A stretch of 20,833 nt of DNA. It comes from Pseudomonadota bacterium (GTDB lineage Bacteria > Pseudomonadota > Gammaproteobacteria > Steroidobacterales > Steroidobacteraceae). Position 1 is the stretch's first letter; every line of letters starts with the position of its first letter. Position numbers and translations under genes: made by a program. The DNA is taken from assembly GCA_023428645.1 (NCBI GenBank), contig JAEYXD010000144.1, positions 1-20,833 of the forward strand, given 5' to 3'. Under the pieces are notes generated by a model. The model did not search any database and was not told the origin of the DNA. It was given only the letters and a program-made list of their open reading frames with translations. This document shows, piece by piece, positions 1 through 7,416 of the stretch.

Positions 1-1635
1 CGCGACGATCGACGCCGGCTGGCCGACGAGCGAGGTGTTGAAGCCGCCCGGCTGATAGCCGCGCGAGGCCAGCGCGTAGACGAGCGAGTTGGGCGCGTAC
101 TTGTAATCGACGGTGACGCGGGGCGAGAAGCTCGTGAAAGTCTCCGACAGCTTCGGGCCGACGTTCGGGAACACCGCCTGCTGCTCGATCTTGTCCCATT
201 GATAGCGCGCCTCGAAGCCGAGCGTCACGTCCTCGAGCGCATCCCAGTACACGCCGCCGAACACGGCCGGCGTTTCGATCAGCGACTTCTGTTGGCTGCC
301 CGTGTGGCGGCCGGTCGGGGAGACGCCTGAATTCGTGTTCTTCGGGCCCCACTGGCGGAAGAAGTTGGCGCCGAACGTGCCGCGCACCGGCAGGCTGTCC
401 GGCGTAGTGAAGCGCAGCTCCTGGCTGAAATCATAGATCTGGTTCTGAATGAGCAGCGTGAACTGGCGCCACTCTGGCGTGAACGGCCGCACGCCGAACG
501 CGGGATTCGGCACTTCGCGGCCGTCGCGATACAGCTGATCGTTGATCGACTGCATCTTCGTGGAGTGCCACGCCGTCGACGAGCTCAACGCAAAGCCGTT
601 TTCGAACTCGTAGTCGAACTTCAAATGAGCGAGTGCCGTTTCGCGCTTGAAGCCGAACTTGTCGTTGAAGTGCGGATCGAACGTGACCGGATACTGCTTG
701 GCGTTGTTGACGAGTTCGTCGTACGTGAACGGGTCGAGGCGATTGTTCACCGAGATCACCGTACGCTGATCGAGATCGCGCACGCCCGGAAGCTCGCCGC
801 ACCAGTACGCACCGCCCGTGCCGCCGAGATCGCACGTGAGCTCCGAAGTGGCCTTCAACGCGGCAGTGTTGCCGACGCCGTCGTTGTCCACCGAGAAGCC
901 GAGCAGCGAGCGGATCGTGAGCTTGTCCGTCGGCTCCGAATGGAACGTTGCCAGAATCGAATCGGTGCGCTCGGAACCCATGCGCGTGCTCGGGTCGCCG
1001 CCGTTCGTGTAGTAACCGCCGAACGTGTAGTGGCGCGCATTCACGCGCATGGTGAGCGCATCACCCAGGACCGGGCCTTCGAGCGACAGCTGGATGTCGT
1101 TGCCGTCGTAGTTCGTGCCCTCCGCCCTCACGCGACCCTTGAACGTGTCCGAGGGCGCTTTCGAAATGAAGTTGACCGCGCCGGCGAACGTCGAGCGTCC
1201 GAAGTACGCGCTCTGTGGTCCCTTGAGGACTTCGACGCGCTCCACGTCGGTGACGTCCGGCATGCGCGAGCCCGCGTAGGGCGCGCCGTCGATGAATGCG
1301 AGACCCGAGGCGACGGACAGGCCACGGAAGGTGAGCCGCGTCTGGCTGCGATCGGTGCGGCCGTTGCCGCCGACCGTCGCGTACATGCCGGGCGTGAAAT
1401 CGGACAACTCGAGCACGTCTCGCAGGCCGATGTCCTCGATCGCGGTGGAGCCGAGCGCGCTGATCGCGATCGGCACTTGCATCAGGTTCTCGTCGCGGCG
1501 GCGTGCCGTCACCGTCACTTCTTCGAGCTGCGGGCCCGAGGAATCCTGAGCATGCGACAACGTGACCGGCGCGGCGGCGACCACGGAGAGCATGAGGAGT
1601 GATGACTTGGACATGATCTCGAATCGTGTTCGCAT
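1..1635 (-). CDS. TonB-dependent outer-membrane receptor, C-terminal part cut off by window edge
   Basis: Reading the minus strand from ATG at 1635 gives an uninterrupted frame of 545 codons to the window edge, so the rest of the barrel and the stop lie outside. Residues 1 to about 29 form a signal peptide. Residues 38-44 (EEVTVTA) resemble a TonB box. Residues about 50-165 form the plug, including VERVEVLKGPQSAYFGR and GAVNFISK, which are hallmarks of TonB-dependent receptors. The remainder is rich in aromatic and alternating residues, as expected for beta strands. Two cysteines (in TCDLGG and YWCGE) may form a disulfide in an outer loop. The family imports scarce ligands across the outer membrane using TonB-ExbBD energy; the ligand cannot be read from sequence. 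GGGGA sits just upstream of ATG 1635, whereas the in-frame ATG at 1614 has a weaker site. The cupin gene lies 138 bp upstream on the same strand, so the two may be cotranscribed. Confidence 0.93.
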   Translation of the reverse strand, partial: MRTRFEIMSKSSLLMLSVVAAAPVTLSHAQDSSGPQLEEVTVTARRRDENLMQVPIAISALGSTAIEDIGLRDVLELSDFTPGMYATVGGNGRTDRSQTRLTFRGLSVASGLAFIDGAPYAGSRMPDVTDVERVEVLKGPQSAYFGRSTFAGAVNFISKAPSDTFKGRVRAEGTNYDGNDIQLSLEGPVLGDALTMRVNARHYTFGGYYTNGGDPSTRMGSERTDSILATFHSEPTDKLTIRSLLGFSVDNDGVGNTAALKATSELTCDLGGTGGAYWCGELPGVRDLDQRTVISVNNRLDPFTYDELVNNAKQYPVTFDPHFNDKFGFKRETALAHLKFDYEFENGFALSSSTAWHSTKMQSINDQLYRDGREVPNPAFGVRPFTPEWRQFTLLIQNQIYDFSQELRFTTPDSLPVRGTFGANFFRQWGPKNTNSGVSPTGRHTGSQQKSLIETPAVFGGVYWDALEDVTLGFEARYQWDKIEQQAVFPNVGPKLSETFTSFSPRVTVDYKYAPNSLVYALASRGYQPGGFNTSLVGQPASIVA

Positions 1636-1700
1636 GAGGATTCCCCGAAATAGTACGAGCAGGTCGTCGAGCGGCACCTTCACGGCGCCGATGAGCGGCA

Positions 1701-1719
1701 GCGCGCCACAATGGCGCGC
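1701..1719 (-). other. perfect hairpin between cupin and receptor genes
   Basis: GCGCGCCA (1701-1708) and TGGCGCGC (1712-1719) pair perfectly over 8 bp around a CAA loop. It lies in the 138-bp gap between the cupin stop and the receptor start. No T-run follows on the minus strand, so it does not look like a standard terminator. It could stabilise or attenuate the receptor part of the message; that role is inference. Confidence 0.45.
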
Positions 1720-1773
1720 ACACAGCGTTTCGCGGTTACCGGTGCAGGCGTGCGGCGTGAGCGCGGCCAGCGT

Positions 1774-2142
1774 TCACTGCAGGTCGCCTTTACCCGGGAG
1801 CGTGATGACCAGGGTGCGGCAAGGCTCGTGACCCTGCGTGCGCGTCGTGTGTCCCTGCCCGGTCACGTCTTGCAGCAGCACCATGTCGCCGCGCGAGAAG
1901 TAGCGCGTCTCGCCGTTGCTGACGGTCAACGCCATCGTGCCGGACAGCACCGCGACGAATTGCGGCACGCTGTTCGCTTTGAAATCGATGAAGTGGCCAG
2001 ACTTGATCTCGCGAATCTGCCAATACAACAGCGGTTGATTGTTCGCCTGCACGCGCCGGCTGGGATCGCCCCGCTGCGGCAGCTCGGCCTCGCCGAAATA
2101 GGAGTGGCCGTGCTCGTCCACGTAAATATTAGGAATCTTCAT
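1774..2142 (-). CDS. small cupin-domain protein
   Basis: A 122-aa cytoplasmic protein with no signal peptide. The start at 2142 (MKIPNIYVDE) is chosen because GGGGAGGGG stands directly upstream; an in-frame ATG at 2184 would add 14 residues but has no good ribosome site. The single-domain cupin barrel is visible in PQFVAVLSGTMALTV, NGETRYFSRGDMVLLQD and VTGQGHTTR. The first cupin motif usually supplies two histidines and a glutamate for metal; here the matching stretch (DFKANSVPQFV) contains no histidine, and only the late histidine of GQGHTTR is left. It may therefore bind a ligand without metal, or bind metal differently. Small cupins of this kind are often found beside transporters and catabolic genes, but no reaction can be assigned. 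It is probably cotranscribed with the downstream receptor. Confidence 0.85.
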   Translation of the reverse strand: MKIPNIYVDEHGHSYFGEAELPQRGDPSRRVQANNQPLLYWQIREIKSGHFIDFKANSVPQFVAVLSGTMALTVSNGETRYFSRGDMVLLQDVTGQGHTTRTQGHEPCRTLVITLPGKGDLQ

Positions 2143-2203
2143 GCCACCCCTCCCCTGAATGCGCAGTTGATCGCGCGTCGGCATTTATTAGCCGTTTCAC
2201 CGA

Positions 2204-2231
2204 AGTGTATGCAATGTGGGCAAGGGCGCAA
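2204..2231 (-). promoter_or_regulatory. candidate promoter for the cupin/receptor genes
   Basis: On the minus strand TTGCGC (2231-2226) and TACACT (2209-2204) are separated by 16 bp, resembling -35 and -10 boxes. The same TACACT box at the same 16-bp spacing is seen in front of the DUF1592-DUF1552 operon (10400-10427). The GTATAC-type element overlaps the -10 box in both places, an arrangement expected of a repressor site. The -35 match is only partial. Confidence 0.4.
2205..2214. promoter_or_regulatory. putative operator, GTGTATGCAA copy
   Basis: The plus strand reads GTGTATGCAA and the minus strand TTGCATACAC, two mismatches from the palindrome TTGTATACAA. It is the weakest of four related sites and lies 63 bp upstream of the cupin start, overlapping its candidate -10 box. 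Confidence 0.4.
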
Positions 2232-2245
2232 TACATCATCGCATG

Positions 2246-2276
2246 ACTCATCAACAAAGATACTCATCGTGATGAG
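2246..2276. promoter_or_regulatory. palindrome plus direct repeat of ACTCATC
   Basis: CTCATC-GT-GATGAG (2263-2276) is a perfect inverted repeat, and ACTCATC occurs a second time at 2246-2252, 16 bp upstream of the copy at 2262-2268. The arrangement is typical of a regulator binding region in a divergent gap. Which protein binds it is unknown. Confidence 0.35.
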
Positions 2277-2522
2277 AATTTCGCGTTGCCTTGGACGTGT
2301 CTACTGTGGCATCAGGTCCGCCGCTCGCTGCCTCCGGCAGGATCGGTTGATACCAAAACGCCCTGTTTTTGTGCCTCTTTGCGGTGTCGACAGTCCATAT
2401 TGGAGCGCGGTGCACGGCATGCACGCGGCGCATGCAGCGGCAATCATCGCCCTTGACGGGCGCATCGCGTGCCGCGCGTCATCGGCATGCGAGGGCGCTG
2501 CTCGCCGAGCAACTAGCACATT

Positions 2523-2532
2523 TCGTATACAA
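2523..2532. promoter_or_regulatory. putative operator, TCGTATACAA copy
   Basis: TCGTATACAA is identical over all ten bases to the element at 10582-10591 and is one mismatch from the palindrome TTGTATACAA. It lies 36 bp upstream of the chosen cytochrome start and overlaps a possible -10 box, TACAAT at 2528-2533; no good -35 box is visible. The position supports control of the cytochrome gene. Confidence 0.55.
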
Positions 2533-2567
2533 TGCTAGAGTCTCGTGACGCTTCATCTGGAGTCGCA

Positions 2568-3857
2568 ATGTTGCAAGGTCAAGTCTCGAGACGGTCCGCC
2601 CCGGCCCCCACGTTCAGCGCACGACCACTGCGCGCATCACTGCGGCGCCTGCTTTCGCGAGCAGTGCTCACCGCCGCCATCGTCGGCGCGCCCACGGCCT
2701 GGGCGGATGCGCCCGAAAGCGAAGTGGAGCGCGGCAAGTACCTCGCGATCGCCGGCAACTGCAGCAGCTGTCACACCGCCGACGGCGGCTACATGGCCGG
2801 CGGAGTCTCGTTCGCCACGCCGTTCGGCACGCTGTATTCGACGAACATCACGTCGCATCCGGAAAAGGGCATCGGCCGCTGGACGAAGGAGCAGTTCCGC
2901 GCATCCATGCGCTCGGGCGTGCGCCCGAACGGCGAGCATCTCTATCCCGCGTTCCCATATACCTCGTTCACGAAAGTGAGCGACGCGGACATCGACGCGA
3001 TCTACGCCTATTTCATGACCGTGCCCGCCATCGACTGGACGCCGCCGGCCAACGACATGTCGTTCCCGTTCGATCGGCGCGCCCTGCTCGGCCCGTGGAA
3101 GAGCCTGTTCTTGACGGAAGGCGCGTACGTGCCCGATCCGAAGCAATCGGCTGAATGGAATCGCGGCGCCTATCTCGTCCAGGGCCTCGCCCACTGCGGC
3201 GCCTGTCATACCCCGCGCAATCTGCTCGGCGCCGAAAAGAACGACGTCGCGCTGAGCGGCGGCACCTACGTCGACAAGATCCCGGACGGCGATCTGAAAA
3301 CGTGGGCAGCCGTCAATCTCACCAACGCGAAAACCGGCCTCGCGCGCTGGACGGTCGACGACCTGACCGCCTATCTCAAGACCGGCAAGACCTCGCTCGC
3401 CGCGACGTACGGGCCCATGAACGAAGTCATCATGAACAGCACGCGCCACCTGCACGAGGCCGATGTGCGCGCGATGAGCGTGTACCTGAAGAGCCTCGCG
3501 CCGATCGAGAGCAAGGGCTCGCGCGCGTCGGAGAAGGTGCTGGCCCAGGGCAAGGTGCTCTACACGGTCTATTGCGGCACGTGTCACTTGCCGACCGGGG
3601 AAGGCGATGAGAACTCCGGGCCGCCGCTCGCCGGCAGCGCCGTCGTACAGGCGCCGAGCCCCGCGTCGCTGCTCAACACGCTCATGTACGGCCCGCAGCT
3701 GCCGGAGCCTGCGTTGCCGACGACGTGGATGACGATGGAAGCGTTCGGCGAAAAGATGACCGACGAAGAGATCGCCGCGCTCGCCAGCTACGTGCGCTCC
3801 GCGTGGGGCAACGAGGCCGGCGCCGTGAGCGCCGCGGACGTCGCCGCACAGCGCTGA
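2568..3857 (+). CDS. secreted triheme cytochrome c (membrane-dehydrogenase electron-transfer subunit type)
   Basis: A 429-aa protein with three class I cytochrome c domains, each with a CxxCH heme site: CSSCH at residues 65-69, CGACH at 210-214 and CGTCH at 336-340. Size and spacing match the triheme subunits that pass electrons from periplasmic alcohol, gluconate or aldehyde dehydrogenases to the respiratory chain. A signal peptide with an arginine-rich N-terminus ends near residue 46 (PTAWA/DA). ATG 2568 is preferred because TGGAG precedes it by 6 bases; ATG 2532 in the same frame overlaps the putative operator and has no ribosome site. Homologues as I recall them often have YPAMPY in domain 1; here it is YPAFPY, so the sixth ligand of heme 1 may differ. 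YGPM in domain 2 offers a methionine. No partner dehydrogenase subunit is adjacent, so the electron donor must be encoded elsewhere or be one of the exported proteins nearby. A terminator follows at once, so it is monocistronic. Confidence 0.93.
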   Translation: MLQGQVSRRSAPAPTFSARPLRASLRRLLSRAVLTAAIVGAPTAWADAPESEVERGKYLAIAGNCSSCHTADGGYMAGGVSFATPFGTLYSTNITSHPEKGIGRWTKEQFRASMRSGVRPNGEHLYPAFPYTSFTKVSDADIDAIYAYFMTVPAIDWTPPANDMSFPFDRRALLGPWKSLFLTEGAYVPDPKQSAEWNRGAYLVQGLAHCGACHTPRNLLGAEKNDVALSGGTYVDKIPDGDLKTWAAVNLTNAKTGLARWTVDDLTAYLKTGKTSLAATYGPMNEVIMNSTRHLHEADVRAMSVYLKSLAPIESKGSRASEKVLAQGKVLYTVYCGTCHLPTGEGDENSGPPLAGSAVVQAPSPASLLNTLMYGPQLPEPALPTTWMTMEAFGEKMTDEEIAALASYVRSAWGNEAGAVSAADVAAQR

Positions 3858-3860
3858 ATC

Positions 3861-3885
3861 AATTGGGGGTAACCCCTCCCCAATT
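3861..3885 (+). other. hairpin directly after the cytochrome gene
   Basis: AATTGGGG (3861-3868) pairs with CCCCAATT (3878-3885) around a 9-base loop. It abuts the terminator hairpin that starts at 3886. It may act as the terminator of the converging minus-strand gene or protect the cytochrome mRNA end. Confidence 0.5.
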
Positions 3886-3917
3886 CCTCCTCCGCGCGTG
3901 CGGAGGAGGTTTTTTTT
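3886..3917 (+). terminator. strong intrinsic terminator of the cytochrome gene
   Basis: CCTCCTCCGC (3886-3895) and GCGGAGGAGG (3900-3909) form a perfect 10-bp stem with the loop GCGT, followed by eight Ts (3910-3917). This is a textbook Rho-independent terminator on the plus strand, 28 bp after the cytochrome stop codon. Confidence 0.95.
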
Positions 3918-3932
3918 GCGTTCCGACCTGTC

Positions 3933-4682
3933 TTAGAAATCGCTCATCAGGCGACCGAAACCGACGAGCTGATCGCGAATGCCGTTCGCGCGCAGCGCAT
4001 GCCAGTACGTCGCGGTGTTGATCGCGATGACCGGCTTGCGCAGCCAGCGCTCCGCCTCGGCGGCGAGACGCACCATGCTCAGGTTCGTGCCGACCTGCAC
4101 GATCGCCTGCACGTCCGGCCCGTTGAGCGAGTGCAGCGCATCGATGAGCTGATCCTCCGTGAACTCCGAGATCGTCGTGAAGCTGTAGGTGCGCAGCGCG
4201 AGGTCCTTGACGACGGTGAAGCCCTCTTCCTCGAAGTAGCGCCGCACCTGTTCGTTCGCGGCCGGATAGTACGGCGAGAGAAATGCGATGCGTTCGATGC
4301 CGCCGTACGCGCGCAGGGCCGCCGCACAGGCGTGCGAGCCGATCGAAGCGCCGATCTTCGCCTCGCCCACGATCTTGTCGTGGAACGCCTGTGCACCCGC
4401 TCGCCCGCCATAGAACGTCACGGCCGACATGCCCATCACGAGGTAATGCGGACTGCACGTCATGACGCTGCGGATCGCATCGATCGTGTTGTCCGCGATC
4501 ACCTGGGTCGCCGAGATGAAGGTGTCGTTCGTGACGCCCTCGACGTTGGGCGTGTAGATGCGGCTGTAGTGGTTGGTCACGCCAGGCACCCGCATATCGT
4601 CGAAGTCGGGCTGCACGACCGTGTTCGTCGAAGGCCCGAGCACGCCGAACAGCCGGCGCCAACCCAGCACGTCTTTTCTCAT
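3933..4682 (-). CDS. arylmalonate decarboxylase / maleate isomerase-fold protein without the usual catalytic cysteines
   Basis: A 249-aa cytoplasmic protein of the Asp/Glu racemase superfamily, Amdase branch. Start 4682 (MRKDVLGW) has AGGTGG just upstream; the frame could begin at 4721 but with no ribosome site. The two-lobed fold is shown by LVMGMSAVTFYGG (residues 81-93), IAFLSPYYPAANE (132-144), IVQVGTNLSMV (194-204) and KPVIAINTATYWHALRANG (216-234). Aligned by eye with Bordetella arylmalonate decarboxylase as I remember it, the glycine of the MGTS loop is kept (G84), the active-site tyrosine is kept (Y138), and the decarboxylase Cys188 falls on G198. Isomerases and racemases of this fold use two cysteines, and neither position is cysteine here. 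The only cysteines are C76 and C119, outside the motifs. Substrate is likely a small di- or hydroxy-carboxylate, but the reaction is unknown. It stands alone between two terminator-like structures. Confidence 0.85.
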   Translation of the reverse strand: MRKDVLGWRRLFGVLGPSTNTVVQPDFDDMRVPGVTNHYSRIYTPNVEGVTNDTFISATQVIADNTIDAIRSVMTCSPHYLVMGMSAVTFYGGRAGAQAFHDKIVGEAKIGASIGSHACAAALRAYGGIERIAFLSPYYPAANEQVRRYFEEEGFTVVKDLALRTYSFTTISEFTEDQLIDALHSLNGPDVQAIVQVGTNLSMVRLAAEAERWLRKPVIAINTATYWHALRANGIRDQLVGFGRLMSDF

Positions 4683-4740
4683 GATCCACCTATGCGAAAG
4701 AAAGCCCGCGGCGTTGTGCACGCGGCGGGCGAATGTAGGA

Positions 4741-4765
4741 GCGCCCGGCCGTGATGGCCGGGCGC
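4741..4765 (-). terminator. hairpin at the end of the four-gene exported-protein operon
   Basis: GCGCCCGGCC (4741-4750) and GGCCGGGCGC (4756-4765) form a perfect 10-bp GC stem with a 5-base loop, 4 bases after the stop codon of the COG4315-type gene. On the minus strand it is followed by TCCTACATT rather than a clean T-run, so termination may be partial or Rho-assisted. Confidence 0.55.
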
Positions 4766-4769
4766 ACGA

Positions 4770-6020
4770 TCAGTTGCCGGTCCCTTGCATCGCAAGCCCG
4801 GACCGCATCAGTGCGTGCCAGGAGCGGTCGCCGCTGCGCACGCCGTTCAACGCGCCAGGCCACGTATCGCGGCCGTGGGTGTAGAGCGGCTCGCCCTTGA
4901 ACGCCCATTGCAGCTTGCCGTCCTCGCGCTTGACGATGGACCAGTTGCCGGACGCCTTGTCGCTTTCCTGCGCGAACACCGGCTCCCAGTAGCTGCGCGG
5001 ACATTCCACGCAACCCGTCGTGCGGCTCGCGCGGCTCATGCCCTTCTGCGGCGAGCGCGCGCTGCCGACGCGCTCGGCATCGCGCGGCGCACTGCCCGTC
5101 GGGTCATACGGCCGGCCCGAAATGTCGTACGGCCGCGCCGTCGGCGCGTCGCCCAGATTCTGGTTGCGGATGCGCGCTTGCGTACGTCCGTACAACGTAC
5201 GGCCCTGCGCATCGGCGAGGATCAGGCCGGCGTCCGAAGCCTGCACCGTCACCCAGCTCGGCAACGGCGGCAACGGCTCGAGCACGTACGCGAGCCATTT
5301 CTTGCCGCCCGCCTCGTGGCCGCGCGTATCGCCGATCGCCAGATCGCCGGCGTAGCGATACAGCGGGGTCCCGCGATATGCCCACTGCCGAATGCCGTCG
5401 CCGCGCTGAACGATCGACCATGCATCACGCGCGACCGCCATCGCCGGCGCCTGCAACGGCATCCATTCGCGCGTGCAGGTGCCCGTGCACACGGAGCGAT
5501 TTTCCCCGTCCTTCGTATGCTTGTAGAGCGCCGTGCCGGTACGCGCATCGACGAACACGTGGCCGAGCGCCGTGCGGGCGACCGCGACGTTCGTCGGGCG
5601 ATCGACGTACTTCGTCGCGATGTTCCATTCACCGTCCACGTCATCGCCATACGAGTCGCCCGGCGCGAGGTCGCGCGCGTAGCGATACAGCGGCTGCTGG
5701 CGGAAGGCCCACTGCTTCGCACCGTCGCCACGCACGACGAGCGACCAATCGCCGCCCTCGCTTGCGTTCGCCGGCGCGAGCACCGGCGGCCACTGCTGCG
5801 CGCACGGCCCTTCGCACGCGGACTTGCCCGGCGTCTGATCCTTGACCGTCGTGTACAAGGACATGCCTTTCTCATCCGTCATCACCCAGCCGAAGCCGCG
5901 CGGCTCGAGGCGGATTCCGGCGGGAGCGTCGTCCGCGGCAAACGCGGCCGTGGCGAACGCAGCGAGCCAAACAATGCCGGCGCACGCGAACGTGCGCCGA
6001 ATCGAACGAGAGAAACTCAT
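4770..6020 (-). CDS. secreted COG4315-type repeat protein (three repeats)
   Basis: A 416-aa exported protein. Start 6020 (MSFSRSIRR) is preceded by AGGAACC and gives a normal signal peptide cut near AAFA/AD (residue 29); longer reading to 6107 runs into the preceding gene and lacks such a signal. The body contains three copies of the repeat known from COG4315/PF03640 secreted proteins of unknown function: a strand pair ending in G-x-LY, then a cysteine pair before W-x-P, then QWA(F/Y)..PLY. Cysteine pairs are C69/C73 with WPP, C178/C182 with WMP, and C337/C340 with a WEP motif. Repeat 3 is divergent: it has a two-residue cysteine gap and a polar insertion at about 280-335. Conserved tryptophan and tyrosine clusters suggest a redox or ligand-binding surface, which is inference. 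It is the last gene of the operon, 16 bp after the DUF1552 gene. Confidence 0.88.
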   Translation of the reverse strand: MSFSRSIRRTFACAGIVWLAAFATAAFAADDAPAGIRLEPRGFGWVMTDEKGMSLYTTVKDQTPGKSACEGPCAQQWPPVLAPANASEGGDWSLVVRGDGAKQWAFRQQPLYRYARDLAPGDSYGDDVDGEWNIATKYVDRPTNVAVARTALGHVFVDARTGTALYKHTKDGENRSVCTGTCTREWMPLQAPAMAVARDAWSIVQRGDGIRQWAYRGTPLYRYAGDLAIGDTRGHEAGGKKWLAYVLEPLPPLPSWVTVQASDAGLILADAQGRTLYGRTQARIRNQNLGDAPTARPYDISGRPYDPTGSAPRDAERVGSARSPQKGMSRASRTTGCVECPRSYWEPVFAQESDKASGNWSIVKREDGKLQWAFKGEPLYTHGRDTWPGALNGVRSGDRSWHALMRSGLAMQGTGN

Positions 6021-6036
6021 GTCGGTTCCTGGTCGG

Positions 6037-7416
6037 TTAGGCCATGATTTCCGTGATCGGACGCGACGTCTGCAGCGATTTCGTGCCCCACTTGTCGACC
6101 GGGACACCCATCATCTTCTGCACCGTCAGGCCGACGCGCGTGATCGGATCGCCGCCGCCGACGATGTGCATGCCGGTCTTCATGCGACCGCCCGCCTTGC
6201 CGATCAGATAGACCGGCACGCCGTCGATCGTGTGGACGCGCGCGTGGTTCGTTTCGCTCGTCGCGAAGATGAGCATGTTGTCGAGCAGCGTGCCGTCACC
6301 CTCGCGGATGCTCGCGAACGTCTTGATGAACTCCGCAAGCCCTTCCATCGCGCGCTTCTGGAACCAGAACGTGAGCGGCTGGTAGCCGAGCTTCGGATCG
6401 ATCGCCTCCTCGTGCGTGAGCAGGTGATGCGTATAGCTCTCGCCGGCCCGGCGCACGTTCGCGAAATTGTCGGTGAACACCATGTTGATGACGCGCGTCT
6501 GGTTGCACGCAGCCGCCATCGCGAGCATCTGCGACATGATCTTGTGCGTCTGAATGACGTTGTCCATCTCGCGCGCGGAGGCGACGCGATCCTGCTCCGC
6601 GATCTCGGCGGGTGGCGCGCCCGGCAACTTGCACGCCTGATTCGGCGGCGGCGCCTTGAGCTGCAGCTCGAGCTGATTTTCGACCTGGCGGATCGACGTG
6701 AAGTATTCGTCCAGGCGCTGGCGGTCGGCCGCGCCGATCGTCTTCATGTACGCCTTGCTCTGGTCCGTGAACGCCGAGAGCACGCTGCGGCGGACCATCA
6801 CGGAGGGGTCCGGCTTGAACTCGCTCTTGTTCGGGTCGACGAAGCCCGTGCCGAACAGGCGCTGATAGACCGCGAGCGGCGAAACTTCGATCGCCGAGCG
6901 GCTGTTCGTGTTGCGCGCGCTGTAGTTCTCGCGGCTGATGCCGGCGCTGGAGGCGTCGAGCGTCAGGAAGCGGGTGTTCTTGCCGATGACGTCCGCGATC
7001 AAGAGATCCAGCGTCGGCGCCGGAATCTCCTTCGACGACGCGGGCGCCGAGCCCGTGCGGTTCACGACCCAGCCCGTGAAGTGCGTGTAGTTCGAACGCC
7101 CGTCGAGCGGCATGTTGAAGCCGTTGAAGTAGTTCATGTACTGCTCGTACGGCTTGAGCGGCAGCGTCTCCTCGAGGAAGCCGATGCCCGGGCCCGACTG
7201 CTTCTTGTCGGCGATCGCGTAGCCCGGCGTGTGGCCCATGCCCCAATACCACGTGCCGAAGCGCACGGGCAGCGGCGCGTTCGTATCGGCGAACGCCGTG
7301 CCGCTGGTGTTGAGGTGGCAATCCAGGATCGGCAGGCCCATGTACACCGTGGCTCCGCCAAGTACGCCGCGCAACATCGAGCGGCGCGTCAGCTTGCGTG
7401 GAATCGTGAAGCTCAT
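6037..7416 (-). CDS. DUF1552 protein, Tat-exported
   Basis: A 459-aa protein of the DUF1552 family. The N-terminus LTRRSMLRGVLGG (R11-R12) is a twin-arginine signal, so the protein is probably exported folded, which often means a bound cofactor or metal. Family features visible include FGTWYWGMGHTPGY near residue 55, FNGFNMPLDGRSNYTHFTGW near 100, and the C-terminal block with SETNHARVHTIDGVPVYLIG followed by GMHIVGGG. DUF1552 proteins have no established function; they resemble DUF1501 proteins, linked to the sulfatase/phosphatase fold, and very often sit beside DUF1592 genes, as here. The start ATG overlaps the stop of the DUF1592 gene (ATGA, 7413-7416) and has GAGGAG upstream, so translation is coupled and equal dosage is likely. 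Confidence 0.93.
   Translation of the reverse strand: MSFTIPRKLTRRSMLRGVLGGATVYMGLPILDCHLNTSGTAFADTNAPLPVRFGTWYWGMGHTPGYAIADKKQSGPGIGFLEETLPLKPYEQYMNYFNGFNMPLDGRSNYTHFTGWVVNRTGSAPASSKEIPAPTLDLLIADVIGKNTRFLTLDASSAGISRENYSARNTNSRSAIEVSPLAVYQRLFGTGFVDPNKSEFKPDPSVMVRRSVLSAFTDQSKAYMKTIGAADRQRLDEYFTSIRQVENQLELQLKAPPPNQACKLPGAPPAEIAEQDRVASAREMDNVIQTHKIMSQMLAMAAACNQTRVINMVFTDNFANVRRAGESYTHHLLTHEEAIDPKLGYQPLTFWFQKRAMEGLAEFIKTFASIREGDGTLLDNMLIFATSETNHARVHTIDGVPVYLIGKAGGRMKTGMHIVGGGDPITRVGLTVQKMMGVPVDKWGTKSLQTSRPITEIMA

Larger units (their letters stand above)
2143..2567. promoter_or_regulatory. divergent intergenic regulatory region 1
   Basis: This gap separates the minus-strand cupin/receptor genes from the plus-strand cytochrome gene. 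It contains no convincing coding sequence. It holds two copies of the shared GTATAC-type element (2205-2214 and 2523-2532), a candidate minus-strand promoter, and a perfect palindrome at 2263-2276. Short in-frame starts at 2184 and 2532 extend the flanking genes into this region but lack good ribosome sites. Confidence 0.7.

Noticed and set aside
2532..2567. Upstream ATG for the cytochrome gene
   Set aside because: It overlaps the GTATACAA element, has no ribosome site and lengthens an already long signal-peptide N-region; ATG 2568 has TGGAG at good spacing.
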